Source of the DNA: an uncultured Roseicyclus sp. | Lineage (GTDB): Bacteria > Pseudomonadota > Alphaproteobacteria > Rhodobacterales > Rhodobacteraceae | Assembly: GCA_947494975.1 (NCBI GenBank) | Contig: CANLXA010000002.1 | Location: 868,001 to 932,000, forward strand | DNA: 64,000 nt | Direction of reading: 5' to 3' | In this document: positions 17,113-27,400 of the stretch, piece by piece | Layout of the letters: the number at the start of each line of letters is the position of its first letter | Numbering within the stretch: position 1 is the first letter of the stretch | Program-made: the position numbers and the translations under genes | Notes under the pieces: model-generated | Told to the model about the DNA's origin: nothing | Seen by the model: the letters and a program-made list of their open reading frames with translations, nothing else | Database searches by the model: none

Positions 17113-17949
17113 ATGTCTTTGGTGCATGCGCCGTTGGATTTGCGCTTCAAACCAGCTCTGGCAGCGGCCGCGCGGCGGTTGAGCCCGGCAGATATCGAGT
17201 ATTACAACACGCACGGATTTGTGCAGCCGTTTCAGGTGTTTGACGATGCCGAGATCGGAGCGATCCGGGCCTATTTCGACCGATTGATGGACGATATGGG
17301 CGAGGGCGGCGCCTATGGCATCAATTGTTACCAGGCGCGTATGGCGGGGATCTGGGATATCGCGACGAATGGGCGGATTCTGGACCTGGTTCAGGATATC
17401 ATCGGGCCGGATATCATTTGTTGGGCCAGCGCGATTTTGTCAAAGAAGCCAGAGGGATCGCGGAAGGTGCCGTGGCATCAGGATGCCTCGTTCTGGAAGC
17501 TGTCACCGGCCCGGACCGTGACGGTCTGGCTGGCCATTGATGATGCGGATGAGGGCAATGCCGCGATGCGGTTCATTCCCGGGACCCACGACAAGGGTGA
17601 GATCGAGACCTCGGACATGGGCGCGGACAGCGTGTTTCACAAGGGCATCGCGGAGGCGGAACGCTATGGCGCGCCCTTCGTTAACGCGTTGAAAGCAGGA
17701 CAAATTTCGCTACATGCGGATATGCTCGTCCATGGGTCGGAGATCAACAGATCGACCCGCCGCCGCTGCGGCCTGACGCTGCGCTACTGCGCGCCGGAAA
17801 GCCGGATCACCGATCCGGACTGGGCCAAGGGGGTGGAGGCCATTATCGCGCGCGGCGATGATCCAACCGGCCATTGGCGGCACCATCCGCGGCCCGAAAA
17901 CGACGATATCCGGGCCACGTCGAGCCCCCATGTGGTGGGGAACAATTGA
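17113..17949 (+). CDS. Phytanoyl-CoA dioxygenase (PhyH) family protein
   Basis: Fe(II)/2-oxoglutarate oxygenase fold, 278 residues. The HxD iron-binding pair is in WHQDASFW, the distal histidine in LVHGSEIN, and the nearby arginines can bind the 2-oxoglutarate carboxylate. The ATG at 17113 has GGGAGGG at 17100-17106; an in-frame GTG at 17095 is less well placed. Its substrate cannot be read from sequence. It heads a forward run that continues to an importer and a mannosidase. Confidence 0.88.
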   Translation: MSLVHAPLDLRFKPALAAAARRLSPADIEYYNTHGFVQPFQVFDDAEIGAIRAYFDRLMDDMGEGGAYGINCYQARMAGIWDIATNGRILDLVQDIIGPDIICWASAILSKKPEGSRKVPWHQDASFWKLSPARTVTVWLAIDDADEGNAAMRFIPGTHDKGEIETSDMGADSVFHKGIAEAERYGAPFVNALKAGQISLHADMLVHGSEINRSTRRRCGLTLRYCAPESRITDPDWAKGVEAIIARGDDPTGHWRHHPRPENDDIRATSSPHVVGNN

Positions 17950-17983
17950 TGCGCCGGGCCGTGGATTCCAGCCATATAGAACT

Positions 17984-18014
17984 GGTATATCTGAAGGATA
18001 TCTCCGGTATATCC
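17984..18014. promoter_or_regulatory. Iterated GGTATATC motif
   Basis: GGTATATC occurs at 17984-17991 and 18006-18013, 22 bp apart or about two helical turns, with a variant GGATATC at 17996-18002 between them. GGATAT (17996-18001) and ATATCC (18009-18014) also form an inverted repeat. The block lies 15 bp upstream of the ATG at 18029 and is AT-rich against its surroundings. It looks like an operator, but no regulator can be assigned. Confidence 0.4.
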
Positions 18015-18028
18015 GGGAATGATCGCCG

Positions 18029-18709
18029 ATGAAGATCACCTGGTTCGGACATGCGGCATTCAAGCTGGAGGACGCCGGGGGCTTTTCGGTCATCACCGAT
18101 CCCTACACGCCGGAGGGCGTGGGATATGCGCCGATCCGTGAGACCGCGGACGTCGTCCTCATCTCATCGGATGACGACAGCGCCCATTGCCGCCACGATC
18201 TGATCCCCGGCGACCCGAAAGTGTTAAACGCGTTGACCATTGCGCAGGCGGGCGGGGCCGGTGAGGCCGGGGGCCTCGCGGTGCAGGCCATCGAGGCCGC
18301 GGAATGGGACCATCATCCGGAACACGCGGTGCCGGGCCAGAACGGGATGTACCGGTTTGACCTCGACGGGATCAGGATCGCCCATATGGGGGATGTCGGG
18401 AACCCGCTGACCGAGGCGCAGCAGGACTTCTTTCAAGAGACCGATGTGCTTCTGGCACTGGCGGGCGGCTACCTGACGATTGAACTGCCCGACCTGATGG
18501 AGATGATCCACCGGGTGAAGCCCCGGCTGATCATCCCGATGCATTTCCGCACGCTTACCTACAAACCGCGCAACACGATGTGGATCGAGAGCTTCCTGGC
18601 GCATTTCCGTGATGACGCGGTCGATTTCGCCTCGGCCCATACCATCGAATTGAGCAAGGGCGATCTGCCTGATCAGACCCGGGTGATGGTGATGGATTAC
18701 ATGCGATAG
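18029..18709 (+). CDS. Metallo-beta-lactamase-fold hydrolase (UlaG/UPF0173-like)
   Basis: 226 residues opening with ITWFGHAAFKLED and an ITDPYTP turn, typical of the L-ascorbate-lactonase/UPF0173 branch of the metallo-beta-lactamase fold. Metal-site candidates are HCRHD, DHHPEH, HMGD and IIPMHF. The classical HxHxDH motif is absent, as in some members of this branch. It is located between the PhyH gene and the ABC importer. The substrate is unknown. Confidence 0.82.
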   Translation: MKITWFGHAAFKLEDAGGFSVITDPYTPEGVGYAPIRETADVVLISSDDDSAHCRHDLIPGDPKVLNALTIAQAGGAGEAGGLAVQAIEAAEWDHHPEHAVPGQNGMYRFDLDGIRIAHMGDVGNPLTEAQQDFFQETDVLLALAGGYLTIELPDLMEMIHRVKPRLIIPMHFRTLTYKPRNTMWIESFLAHFRDDAVDFASAHTIELSKGDLPDQTRVMVMDYMR

Positions 18710-18713
18710 CCGT

Positions 18714-18735
18714 GGCCGCCCAAGGAGGGGCGGCC
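18714..18735. repeat. Intergenic hairpin
   Basis: GGCCGCCC (18714-18721) pairs with GGGCGGCC (18728-18735) around a 6-nt loop. It falls just after the stop of the metallo-hydrolase gene and before the binding-protein gene. There is no T-run, so it may attenuate transcription or protect mRNA ends instead of terminating outright. Confidence 0.5.
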
Positions 18736-18799
18736 GGGACCAAGGACGATCGCGGAACGCCGCGACATGAGGACGACAAGACCCTAGGGAGGACTTTGA

Positions 18800-20539
18800 A
18801 TGAAAAAGACAACTCAGATGCTGCTTGGATCGGTTGCGATGACGCTGGCCCTGACCGGCGGCGCCTTCGCCCAGGATGTGGCGCGCGAAGACACGGTGAT
18901 CTTCGATCTCGACCGGACGATCCGGGACCCCGAGAACTTCAACTGGATGACCGACGGCACCGGCATCCGGCGCATGCACGGCGCGCATCAGGCGATGTGG
19001 GAGCCGCTGTTCATCCTGAATTACAATACCGGCGAGCTGGACCCGTGGCTGGCCACAGGGGCCGAGGGCAATGACGACAGCACCGAATTCACCATCACTT
19101 TGCGCGAGGGCGTGACATGGTCGGACGGGGAAGCGTTCAACGCCGATGACGTGGTGTTCACCGTCAACATGGCGCTTGAAAACGAAGAGCTGACGGCGCG
19201 CGAAGTGGCGACGTTGCGCGGCCAGGTGGCCAGCGTGGAGGCGGTAGATGACCTGACGGTGCGCTTCACGCTTAACGAGCCAAATCCGCGTTTCGTGGTC
19301 GAAAATTTCGGCGTGCGCATCTTCGGCAGTTTCCTGATCATGCCGGAACATATCTGGGCGGACGTGGAAGATCCTGCGACCTTCGCCTTCTACCCGCCGA
19401 TTGGCACCGGGCCTTACGTGTACGAATCGAGCGCGTCCAACCGGGCGATCTGGGACCGGGCCGACAGCTGGTGGGGCGCCGAGACGGGCTTCATGGATAT
19501 GCCGGAGCCCCAGCGCGTGGTGTTCCTTGAATCGGGCGGCGAGGAAAGCCGGGCGCAGCTGATGATCGCGGGTGATCTGGATGCGGCGCAGAACCTGAGC
19601 GTTGGCACGTTCGAAGCCATCCGGGCCCAGAATGACGATGCGATCGCCTGGTATGCCGATTATCCCTATGCGGTGGCCGATCCCTGTGCCCGCCAGATGG
19701 AGATCAACACAACCGTCGCGCCGTGGGACAACGCCAATATGCGCCGCGCGGTGAGCATGATCATCGACCGCACCCAGATCGTGAATATCGCGGCGGAGGG
19801 CGCCACCACGGCGTCATCCACGATGTTCGCGCAATATGGGGCCATGTCGCCGTTCATCGATGCGGTGGTGGAGGCCGGTCACGGCCTGTCGGCCACGGCG
19901 GATGTGGAAGGGGCGCAGGCGCTGATCGAAGGCGAAGGCTGGGTCCGCGAGGGCGACTATTACATGAAGGATGGCGAGACGCTGTCGGTCGAGATCCACG
20001 TCAATTCGGCCTCTACCGAATATACGCGGACCATCGACATGGTGGTGGAGCAGTTGCAGCGGGCGGGCGTGGATGCACGGTCGGTTCCGGTTGAAAACTC
20101 CGTCTTCTGGGGCGAGGTCCTGCCGTTCGGGGCGTTCACGATGTCCTATTCGTGGCTGTCTTGCGGATCGGTGAATGAGCCTTGGGCGTCCATGGGCCGC
20201 TACACGGTGGCCGATGTGGTGCCGGTGGGCGAACGCAGCCCCGGCTTCAACAACACGCCGCGCTGGGACACCGAGGCGGCCGAGGCCTATTCCGCGATTG
20301 TGGACGAGATGGCAACGATGCCCCTGGGCGATGACGCGATCCCGGGCATGGTGGCGGAGGCCTACCAGTATCTGGATGCCGAGATGCCGTTCATCCCGCT
20401 GGTTCAGGCCTACAAGCTGATGCCGTTTTCCACGACCTATTGGGAGGGCTGGCCGTCGGCGGACAATTACTACAACCATCCGTTCTTCCACTGGAACAGC
20501 GGCCATCAGATCATTCACAACCTGACGCGGGCCGAGTGA
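18800..20539 (+). CDS. ABC transporter substrate-binding protein, family 5
   Basis: 579 residues. The signal peptide (MLLGSVAMTLALTGGAFAQ) is followed by the SBP family-5 fold, with typical segments LREGVTWSDGEAFNADDVVFT and GTGPYVYES. GGGAGGA precedes the ATG. It captures a solute in the periplasm and delivers it to the two permeases and the ATPase that follow. Family-5 proteins bind peptides but also several oligosaccharides. The alpha-mannosidase at the end of the operon suggests a mannose-containing ligand. Confidence 0.93.
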   Translation: MKKTTQMLLGSVAMTLALTGGAFAQDVAREDTVIFDLDRTIRDPENFNWMTDGTGIRRMHGAHQAMWEPLFILNYNTGELDPWLATGAEGNDDSTEFTITLREGVTWSDGEAFNADDVVFTVNMALENEELTAREVATLRGQVASVEAVDDLTVRFTLNEPNPRFVVENFGVRIFGSFLIMPEHIWADVEDPATFAFYPPIGTGPYVYESSASNRAIWDRADSWWGAETGFMDMPEPQRVVFLESGGEESRAQLMIAGDLDAAQNLSVGTFEAIRAQNDDAIAWYADYPYAVADPCARQMEINTTVAPWDNANMRRAVSMIIDRTQIVNIAAEGATTASSTMFAQYGAMSPFIDAVVEAGHGLSATADVEGAQALIEGEGWVREGDYYMKDGETLSVEIHVNSASTEYTRTIDMVVEQLQRAGVDARSVPVENSVFWGEVLPFGAFTMSYSWLSCGSVNEPWASMGRYTVADVVPVGERSPGFNNTPRWDTEAAEAYSAIVDEMATMPLGDDAIPGMVAEAYQYLDAEMPFIPLVQAYKLMPFSTTYWEGWPSADNYYNHPFFHWNSGHQIIHNLTRAE

Positions 20540-20607
20540 CCTGATCGAGCGATTGGCCGGGGCGCGCGGTGCGTCCCGGTTCCAGCCCGCCGGGGAGGAT
20601 CTGGGCC

Positions 20608-21615
20608 ATGGGACGTATCCCGCTTTCCTATCTGCTGAACCGTCTGTTCACGCTGTTTCTGACGGTGTTCATCGCCGCCACGCTGATCTGGATCATCCCG
20701 CGCCTGTCGCCGGTGAATCCGGTCGACGTGATGTTGGGGCGGATGGCGTCGGGCGGTGGGTCGGTTGAGAATTCCGGCGCGATCCTGGCGCAACTGACAG
20801 AGCGGTTCGGCCTGAACGACCCGTGGTACGTGCAGTTCTGGCTCTATATCAAGAACACGCTGACCTTCGATTTCGGCATTTCGACGGCGAGTTTCCCGAC
20901 GCCCGTTGCCTCGATGATCGCCGCCGCCTTGCCCTGGACCCTGGGCCTGATGATCGTGTCGCTGATCATCACGTTCATCATCGGCAACCTGCTGGGCGCG
21001 TTGATGGTGTGGGAACACACGCCGCGCCTGTGGAAGGTCGCGATCCCGGCGGCGATGGTTTTTACGTCGATCCCGCCGATCCTGTCGGGGCTTTTGCTGA
21101 TGTATATCTTTTCCAGCCAGTTGGGCTGGTTTCCCCTGAACGGCGCCTATGGGCTTAACACGGAGCCGGGCTGGAGTTTGGATTTCGCGGGATCCGTTCT
21201 GTACCACGGGTTCCTGCCGGCCATGTCGATTGTGGTGGTGACCTTCGGCTTCTGGGCGCTGGGGATGCGCGGCCTGATGATCACCGTGCAGGGGGAGGAT
21301 TACACGATCCTTGCCAAGGCCAAGGGGTTGCGAAAACGCTACATCCTCTACCGCTACATGATCCGCAATGCGATCCTGCCGCAGATCACCGCATTCGCGC
21401 TCAAGATCGGGATGCTGGTGGCGGGGCAGGTGCTGGTGGAACGGATCTTCGCCTATAACGGGATGGGCAAGCTGCTCTACGACGCGATCCTGGATCAGGA
21501 TTTCCCGGTGATCCAGGGCGTGTCGTTCGTGATCATCCTGATGACGGCGGTGGCCGTCTTTCTGGTCGATCTGATCTACCCCTTCATCGATCCCCGTATT
21601 CGGCATGGAGCGTGA
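20608..21615 (+). CDS. ABC transporter permease, DppB/OppB type
   Basis: About 335 residues with six membrane segments and the EAA-type cytoplasmic loop (DYTILAKAKGLRKRYILYRYMIRNA). The ATG at 20608 has GGGGAGGA at 20592-20599. It forms the inner-membrane channel with the next gene. Confidence 0.92.
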   Translation: MGRIPLSYLLNRLFTLFLTVFIAATLIWIIPRLSPVNPVDVMLGRMASGGGSVENSGAILAQLTERFGLNDPWYVQFWLYIKNTLTFDFGISTASFPTPVASMIAAALPWTLGLMIVSLIITFIIGNLLGALMVWEHTPRLWKVAIPAAMVFTSIPPILSGLLLMYIFSSQLGWFPLNGAYGLNTEPGWSLDFAGSVLYHGFLPAMSIVVVTFGFWALGMRGLMITVQGEDYTILAKAKGLRKRYILYRYMIRNAILPQITAFALKIGMLVAGQVLVERIFAYNGMGKLLYDAILDQDFPVIQGVSFVIILMTAVAVFLVDLIYPFIDPRIRHGA

Positions 21616-21619
21616 CGCC

Positions 21620-22570
21620 ATGAGCCATGACAACGCAGCCGCCCCCGAGACCGCCGCCCCGGACATGACCGGGATCACCAGGAAACAGCTCAAGCGCATG
21701 AGGCGCTTCGACAATCCGTGGAACAACCCCAAGCTGATCTGGGGCATCGGTTTGCTGCTCGGCATCGTGTTGCTGGGCGTTCTGGGCCGGTTCTTCTGGG
21801 ATCCGGAGCTGGTCTTTACCGGTGCGGGGATGCCGCGCCAGGGTCCGGTGGGCATCGAGAACCTGCGCGGGCAGGTCGGCACCTGGGCGCATCCGCTGGG
21901 CACGGATGTGTCGGGCAAGGATATTCTGGCGCTGCTGATCGTGGGGGCGCCCAACTCGCTCTACGTGGGCGTGTTGGCGAGCCTGATCGGGATGTCGATC
22001 GGCATCTTCCTGGGGTTCTCCGCCGGGTATACCGGGGGCCGCGTCGATGACGTGATCCGCGTCAGCTCGGACGTGATGATCACGATCCCGCCTTTGCTGA
22101 TCCTTGTGGTCGTGCAGGCGAGTTTCGGGGATATCACGCTGACCATGATGGCGATCCTGATCGCCGCCTTCGTCTGGCAATCGCCCACCCGCCTGATCCG
22201 CGCGCAGGTCCTGTCGATGCGGGAAAGCGGGTATGTGCAGATGGCGCGCCTGTCGGGTGCGTCGAACATGCACATCATGTTCCGGGAGATGTTGCCGAAC
22301 CTGGTGCCGTATCTGTTCGGTTCGTTCATCGCGAACGTCACGACATCCATCGTGACGGCGGTGGGGTTGGAGGTTCTGGGCCTTGGCCCGCAACGGGTGC
22401 CGACGCTGGGCCGGGTGATCTATGACGCGATCTCGTCGGCCGCGCTGACCCAGAACATGTGGTGGTGGTGGGGCTTCCCGACGATCTTGCTGGGGGTCAT
22501 GTTCATCGGCTTGCTGCTGATCAACCTCGGCCTTGATGAGGTGTCCAACCCGCGGTTGAGGAAGTTGTGA
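21620..22570 (+). CDS. ABC transporter permease, DppC/OppC type
   Basis: About 316 residues. A long hydrophilic N-terminus and a first membrane segment are followed by the OppC-like domain with its EAA loop (ESGYVQMARLSGASNMHIMFREMLPN). I prefer the ATG at 21620, spaced from GGAG at 21607-21610, to the ATG at 21605. It pairs with the upstream permease. Confidence 0.92.
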   Translation: MSHDNAAAPETAAPDMTGITRKQLKRMRRFDNPWNNPKLIWGIGLLLGIVLLGVLGRFFWDPELVFTGAGMPRQGPVGIENLRGQVGTWAHPLGTDVSGKDILALLIVGAPNSLYVGVLASLIGMSIGIFLGFSAGYTGGRVDDVIRVSSDVMITIPPLLILVVVQASFGDITLTMMAILIAAFVWQSPTRLIRAQVLSMRESGYVQMARLSGASNMHIMFREMLPNLVPYLFGSFIANVTTSIVTAVGLEVLGLGPQRVPTLGRVIYDAISSAALTQNMWWWWGFPTILLGVMFIGLLLINLGLDEVSNPRLRKL

Positions 22571-22584
22571 TGGCACGATGCAGA

Positions 22585-22717
22585 GGGCAGCGCCCGACCC
22601 TGGGGGTGCGGATCGGAACGGGAGATCGGGGCACTTTATGGTGCGATCCACATCCGACCGATATGGGCAGTCAAACGGTGCAAAGGCGCCCTCCCGGGGG
22701 AGGGTCGGGCGCTGCCC
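22585..22717. repeat. Perfect 17-bp inverted repeat within the importer operon
   Basis: GGGCAGCGCCCGACCCT (22585-22601) and its exact reverse complement (22701-22717) bracket a 99-bp interior. Inside the right part is a local hairpin, CCCTCCCGGGGGAGGG, and GCCCGGGC occurs twice just beyond (22714-22721, 22728-22734). The 193-bp gap between permease and ATPase has no gene; a reading frame crosses it only because stops are rare. It could be a REP-like palindromic element or an mRNA structure that tunes expression. Confidence 0.6.
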
Positions 22718-22763
22718 GGGCTGGTCGCCCGGGCGGGACACGGCAGTTGGCGGAGGACGACAG

Positions 22764-24491
22764 ATGAGCGTTCTCGACATCAAGAACATCCATATCGATT
22801 TCCCCACCTCCAAGGGCGTGGTCCACGCGGTCACCGACGTGACACTGTCGATCGAAAAGGGGCGGCGCATCGGGTTCATCGGCGAAAGCGGGTCGGGCAA
22901 GACGACGACGGCACTGGCCGCGATGCGGATGCTGGCCAATCCCGGCTTCGTGGCGGGCGGCGAAGTGCATCTGAACTCGCTCGACGGGGATACCAACGTC
23001 CTGCATCTCGATGACGAGCAGATGCGCCGGGTGCGCCTGCGCAAGATCAGTTATATCCCGCAGGGCGCTATGAATTCGCTGAACCCGGTGATGCGGGTGG
23101 ATGCGCAGATCTGGGATGCGGTGGTGGCCCATGAAGGGGGGCTATCGCAGGCCGATCTGCAGGCGCGCAGCGACACGGCGCTGGACGGCGTGGGGCTTGA
23201 CCCGAAGGTTGTCGGGCGGCTGTTCCCCCATGAGCTGAGCGGGGGGATGAAACAGCGGGTGTGCATCGCCATCGGCACCTGCCTGACGCCCGATCTGATC
23301 ATCGCGGATGAGCCCACCAGCGCGCTGGATGTGATCACCCAGCGCCATGTGATGCAGACCCTGCGCGAGATGCAGGAGAAGATCGGCGCGGGGCTGATCC
23401 TGATCGGGCACGATATGGGGCTGATGGCGCAATCGGTCGACGATATCGCAGTGCTGAAAAAGGGCGTGCTGGTGGAATTCGGCCCGGTGCGCAAGATCAT
23501 CGAGGATGCCGAACATCCCTATACGCGGGAATTGATCGCCTCCGTCCCGCTGGTGGGCGGCGACAGCTTCCTGTCGGCGCAGGCCAGCCCGCCCAAGGGC
23601 GAGAGGCTGGACAAACCCCTGTTGGAACTGGACGGCGTCAGCAAGCAATACGGCGCGGTTACGGCGCTGCACCCGATGTCGTTCGCGCTGGACGGGGAGG
23701 AGCCCAAGATCATCTCGATTGTCGGGCAATCGGGCAGTGGCAAATCGACGATGGGCAGCCTGATGCTGGGGTTCAATGACCCAAGTGCGGGGCAGGTACG
23801 CTTCAAGGGGGATGATATCAACGCCATGTCGGCGGGGGCGAAACTGGCGTTTCGCAAGCAGGTTCAGGCGGTGTTTCAGGACCCCTATGCCTGTTTCAAC
23901 CCGTTCTACCGGGTGAACCACGCCCTGAAATTCCCCTATGAGAATTTCGGCATGGGCGGCGATGTTCAGACCGCGATGGAAGAGGCCTGCACAGCCGTGG
24001 GCCTTGATCCGTCTTTGGTGCTGGGGCGCTACCCGCACCAGCTTTCGGGCGGGCAGAGGCAGCGGTTGATCGTGGCGCGCGCGCTGATGCTGTCGCCCAA
24101 ATTGCTGATCGCGGACGAGCCCGTCTCGATGGTGGATGCGTCGCTGCGCGCGACGATCCTTGCGAATATCCACGACCTGAAGGATAAGCACGGGATTTCA
24201 ATTATTTACATCACCCATGACCTGGCCACGGCCTATCATGTGAGCGACTATGTGATGGTGCTTTACCACGGCCACGTGGTCGAGGCCGGGCCGCCCAAGG
24301 AGGTGATCGGCGATCCGCAGCACGCCTATACCCGCCTGCTGATCGACTCGATCCCGTGGCCGGATCTGGACCGCGATTGGGGCGATGCCGACGATGCGCG
24401 CGCGGCCCTGGACGAGCTTGCGCGGATCGGGGGAACGCCGGAGACCGTCTATCGGGGGGACATCCCCGGATTCACCTTGGGGCAGGGCTGA
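22764..24491 (+). CDS. ABC transporter ATPase with two nucleotide-binding domains
   Basis: About 575 residues, a DppD-DppF type fusion. Domain 1 has Walker A GESGSGKTT, signature LSGGMKQR and Walker B LIIADEPTSALD. Domain 2 has GQSGSGKST, LSGGQRQR and LLIADEPVSMVD. GGAGGA at 22752-22757 fixes the ATG at 22764. It powers the importer formed with the two permeases and binding protein upstream. The mannosidase follows after 1 bp. Confidence 0.93.
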   Translation: MSVLDIKNIHIDFPTSKGVVHAVTDVTLSIEKGRRIGFIGESGSGKTTTALAAMRMLANPGFVAGGEVHLNSLDGDTNVLHLDDEQMRRVRLRKISYIPQGAMNSLNPVMRVDAQIWDAVVAHEGGLSQADLQARSDTALDGVGLDPKVVGRLFPHELSGGMKQRVCIAIGTCLTPDLIIADEPTSALDVITQRHVMQTLREMQEKIGAGLILIGHDMGLMAQSVDDIAVLKKGVLVEFGPVRKIIEDAEHPYTRELIASVPLVGGDSFLSAQASPPKGERLDKPLLELDGVSKQYGAVTALHPMSFALDGEEPKIISIVGQSGSGKSTMGSLMLGFNDPSAGQVRFKGDDINAMSAGAKLAFRKQVQAVFQDPYACFNPFYRVNHALKFPYENFGMGGDVQTAMEEACTAVGLDPSLVLGRYPHQLSGGQRQRLIVARALMLSPKLLIADEPVSMVDASLRATILANIHDLKDKHGISIIYITHDLATAYHVSDYVMVLYHGHVVEAGPPKEVIGDPQHAYTRLLIDSIPWPDLDRDWGDADDARAALDELARIGGTPETVYRGDIPGFTLGQG

Positions 24492-24492
24492 C

Positions 24493-27400
24493 ATGGTCTC
24501 CCACCGGATGCGATTGACCGCGGAAAAGGTCGCGCAGCGGCTGCGGTTGATCGCGCCGGAGGTGGCCTTGCGGCGCGGGCCGATTGACCGGTTCGTGCTG
24601 GAGGATCTGGGCAGCGCCGAGGCGGTGCCGGATCTGGGCCTGTTTGCCTGCAATGCCGGGGGGCCGGTGCTGGAATGGGACGCTTATTGGGGCGGGCAGG
24701 ATCTGCATTTTGCCCTGCGCTCGCGGTTCACGGTGCCCAAGGGCTGGAAGAACCCGGCGCTGCATCTGCCGCTTGGCGTGGCGGGCGACATATTCACCCA
24801 TCCCGAGGCGCTGCTCTATATCGACGGGCAGGCCGTGGCGTCGGCCGATCGCTATCATCACACGATCGAAGTGCCCGAACGCTTTGCCGACGGGCTGCCC
24901 CATGACCTGCTGCTGCATGGCTGGACCGGGCTGACGGGGTGGCCGCCGGACCCGTCGAACAAGACCCGCCTTTTGATGCGGGAATGCGCCGTCATCGACA
25001 TCGATCGGGAGCTTCAGGGCTTCCTGACGATGGCCGAGGTGGCGCTGGATCTGTGTGCGGAGCTGAACGACAACCGGCCCGAGAAACACGGGATCCTGAC
25101 GGCGCTCGACGGCGCGTTCCTGACCCTCGATACACGCGATCCGATGGGCGAGGCGTTTCGCCGCTCGGTCGCGCCCGCCACGGCGCGGCTGTTGGAGGGG
25201 TTGGAAAAGGCGGGGCCGTCGCTTGATATCCAGCTTCATGCCGCGGGCCATGCGCATATGGATGTGGCCTATCTGTGGCCCATCGCGCAGATCCGCCAGA
25301 AGAACGCCCGGACCTATTCCAACGTGCTGCGCCTGATGGAGCGGCACCCGGAGTTCCATTTCTCGCATTCCCAGCCGCAGCTCTACCAATGGACGGAGGC
25401 AGATTTCCCCGAGATTTTCGAAGGGATAAAGGCGCGCGTGGCCCAGGGGCGGTGGGAGGTTCTGGGCGGCATGTGGGTGGAGCCCGATGCCAATATGCCG
25501 GGGCCCGAGGCGCTGGTGCGGCAGATCGCGCTGGCCCGGTCCTATTGCGTCGAGACGTTCGGGGAGGGCGCGGAAACGCCCGTGCTATGGCTGCCCGATA
25601 CGTTCGGGTTTCCCGGCTGTCTGCCGCAATTGATGAAGCAGGCGGGGCTGGATTGGTTCGTGACCAACAAGGTGAACTGGAACCAGTATAACCAGATGCC
25701 CGCGTCGACGACGTGGTGGGAGGGGATCGATGGGAGCCGCGTGCTGGCGCAGTTCCTGACGACGCCCCGTGATGTGCAGCATCTGCCGTTTCCGACCAAT
25801 TACAAATCCGACCTGACGGCGGAGGAGGTGGTGGGAACCTGGGGGCGCAACACGGTCAAGGATCGGGTGCGCGACCTGCTGATTTGTTACGGTTATGGCG
25901 ATGGCGGCGGCGGGCCGACCGATGAGTTGATCCGCAAGGCCAAGACCTGGGCCGCGATGCCCGGCGCGCCGGAACTGACGCCCTCCACCGTGCGGCGGTT
26001 TTTTGAGGCGCTGGAGCGGAACGCGCAGGATCTGCCGGTCTGGGCGGGGGAGTTCTATCTGGAGGGCCATCGCGGCGTTCTGACCTCGCAGGGCTGGATC
26101 AAACGCGCCAATCGCAAGGCCGAGGTGGCGCTCCACGATGCGGAGCTGGCCATGGCGCTGGCGATGGGCGCGGGCCAGGCGCCGACCGATCTGACGCCTG
26201 TCTGGCAGCGTCTGTGCATGAACCAGTTCCACGACATCCTGACGGGCACCTCGATTGGCGCGGTGTTCGAGGATGCGCGGGCGGATTTCGACTGGATCAT
26301 GGGGGAGGTCGGGGGCGCGTTGGACCGCGCGGCGGAGGCGCTGATGCCCGAAGGCGCGGACTGGCTGGTGCTGGATGGCGGGCAATTGCCGGGGCGGCGG
26401 CTGGTGGCATTGCCGGAGGGCGCGGGGCCGGTGGCCGAGGATGGTGCAGCCCTGCCGATGCAGGCGGTGGCAGGCGGGGTTCTGGTGGAATTGCCGGAAG
26501 GCGCCCCGCTGTCACCGCGGGTCCTGGAGGCGGCCGCCGCGCCGGCGGAGGTATCACGTGGTGCATGGGCCGAACCGGCCGACGGCGGCGCGGTTCTGGA
26601 AAACGAGGCGCTGCGGGTGGTGATTGGCGATCACGGGATGCTGCACAGCGTCCATGACAAACGGGCGGGGCGAGACGTGCTGCAGCCTGGCACGCTTGGC
26701 AACCGGTTGGAATTGTTCGAGGATCGCCCCGTGTCCTGGGATGCGTGGGACATCGACATCTTCTTCGAGGATCGCGGAGAGGTGGTCGGCGGGTTGACGC
26801 GGATCGAGGTGGTGGAAACCGGCCCCCTGCGCGCAACGGTGGAGATCGAGCGCGCGTTTCGGCAGAGCCGTATCGTGCAGCGGATATCCTTGACCCGGGC
26901 CTCGGCGCGGCTGGATTTCGACACGTTCGTGGATTGGCACGAAACCCATCTGCTGCTGAAAGCGGCGTTCCCGGTGGATATCCGCGCCTCCCGCGCGACG
27001 TTCGATATTCAATGGGGCCAGATCGACCGGCCCACCCATCGCAACACCAGCTGGGACGCGGCGCAATTCGAGGTTCCGGCGCAGAAATGGGCGGATCTGA
27101 GCGAAGGCGATTATGGCGTCGCGCTGCTGAACGATTGCAAATACGGCTACGATATTCGCGGCCATATGATGCGCCTGTCGCTGATCAAATCGGCGACGAT
27201 GCCCGACCCCGGCGCGGACCAGGGCGCGCATCACTTTACTTATGCGCTGCTGCCCCATCTGGGCGATACGCGTGTAGATGTGCGGGCAGAGGCCTATGCG
27301 CTGAATTACCCGCCGCGCGTTTTTGCGGGGCCGGGGCGCGGCGAAGGTGTCGGCGGGCCGCTGGTGCAGTGCCTGAGCAACCGCGCGGTGATCGAGACGG

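Noticed and set aside
21584-23044. A 486-codon antisense frame over the permease and ATPase genes
   Set aside because: No domain pattern or ribosome-binding site, and the other strand carries clear transporter genes.
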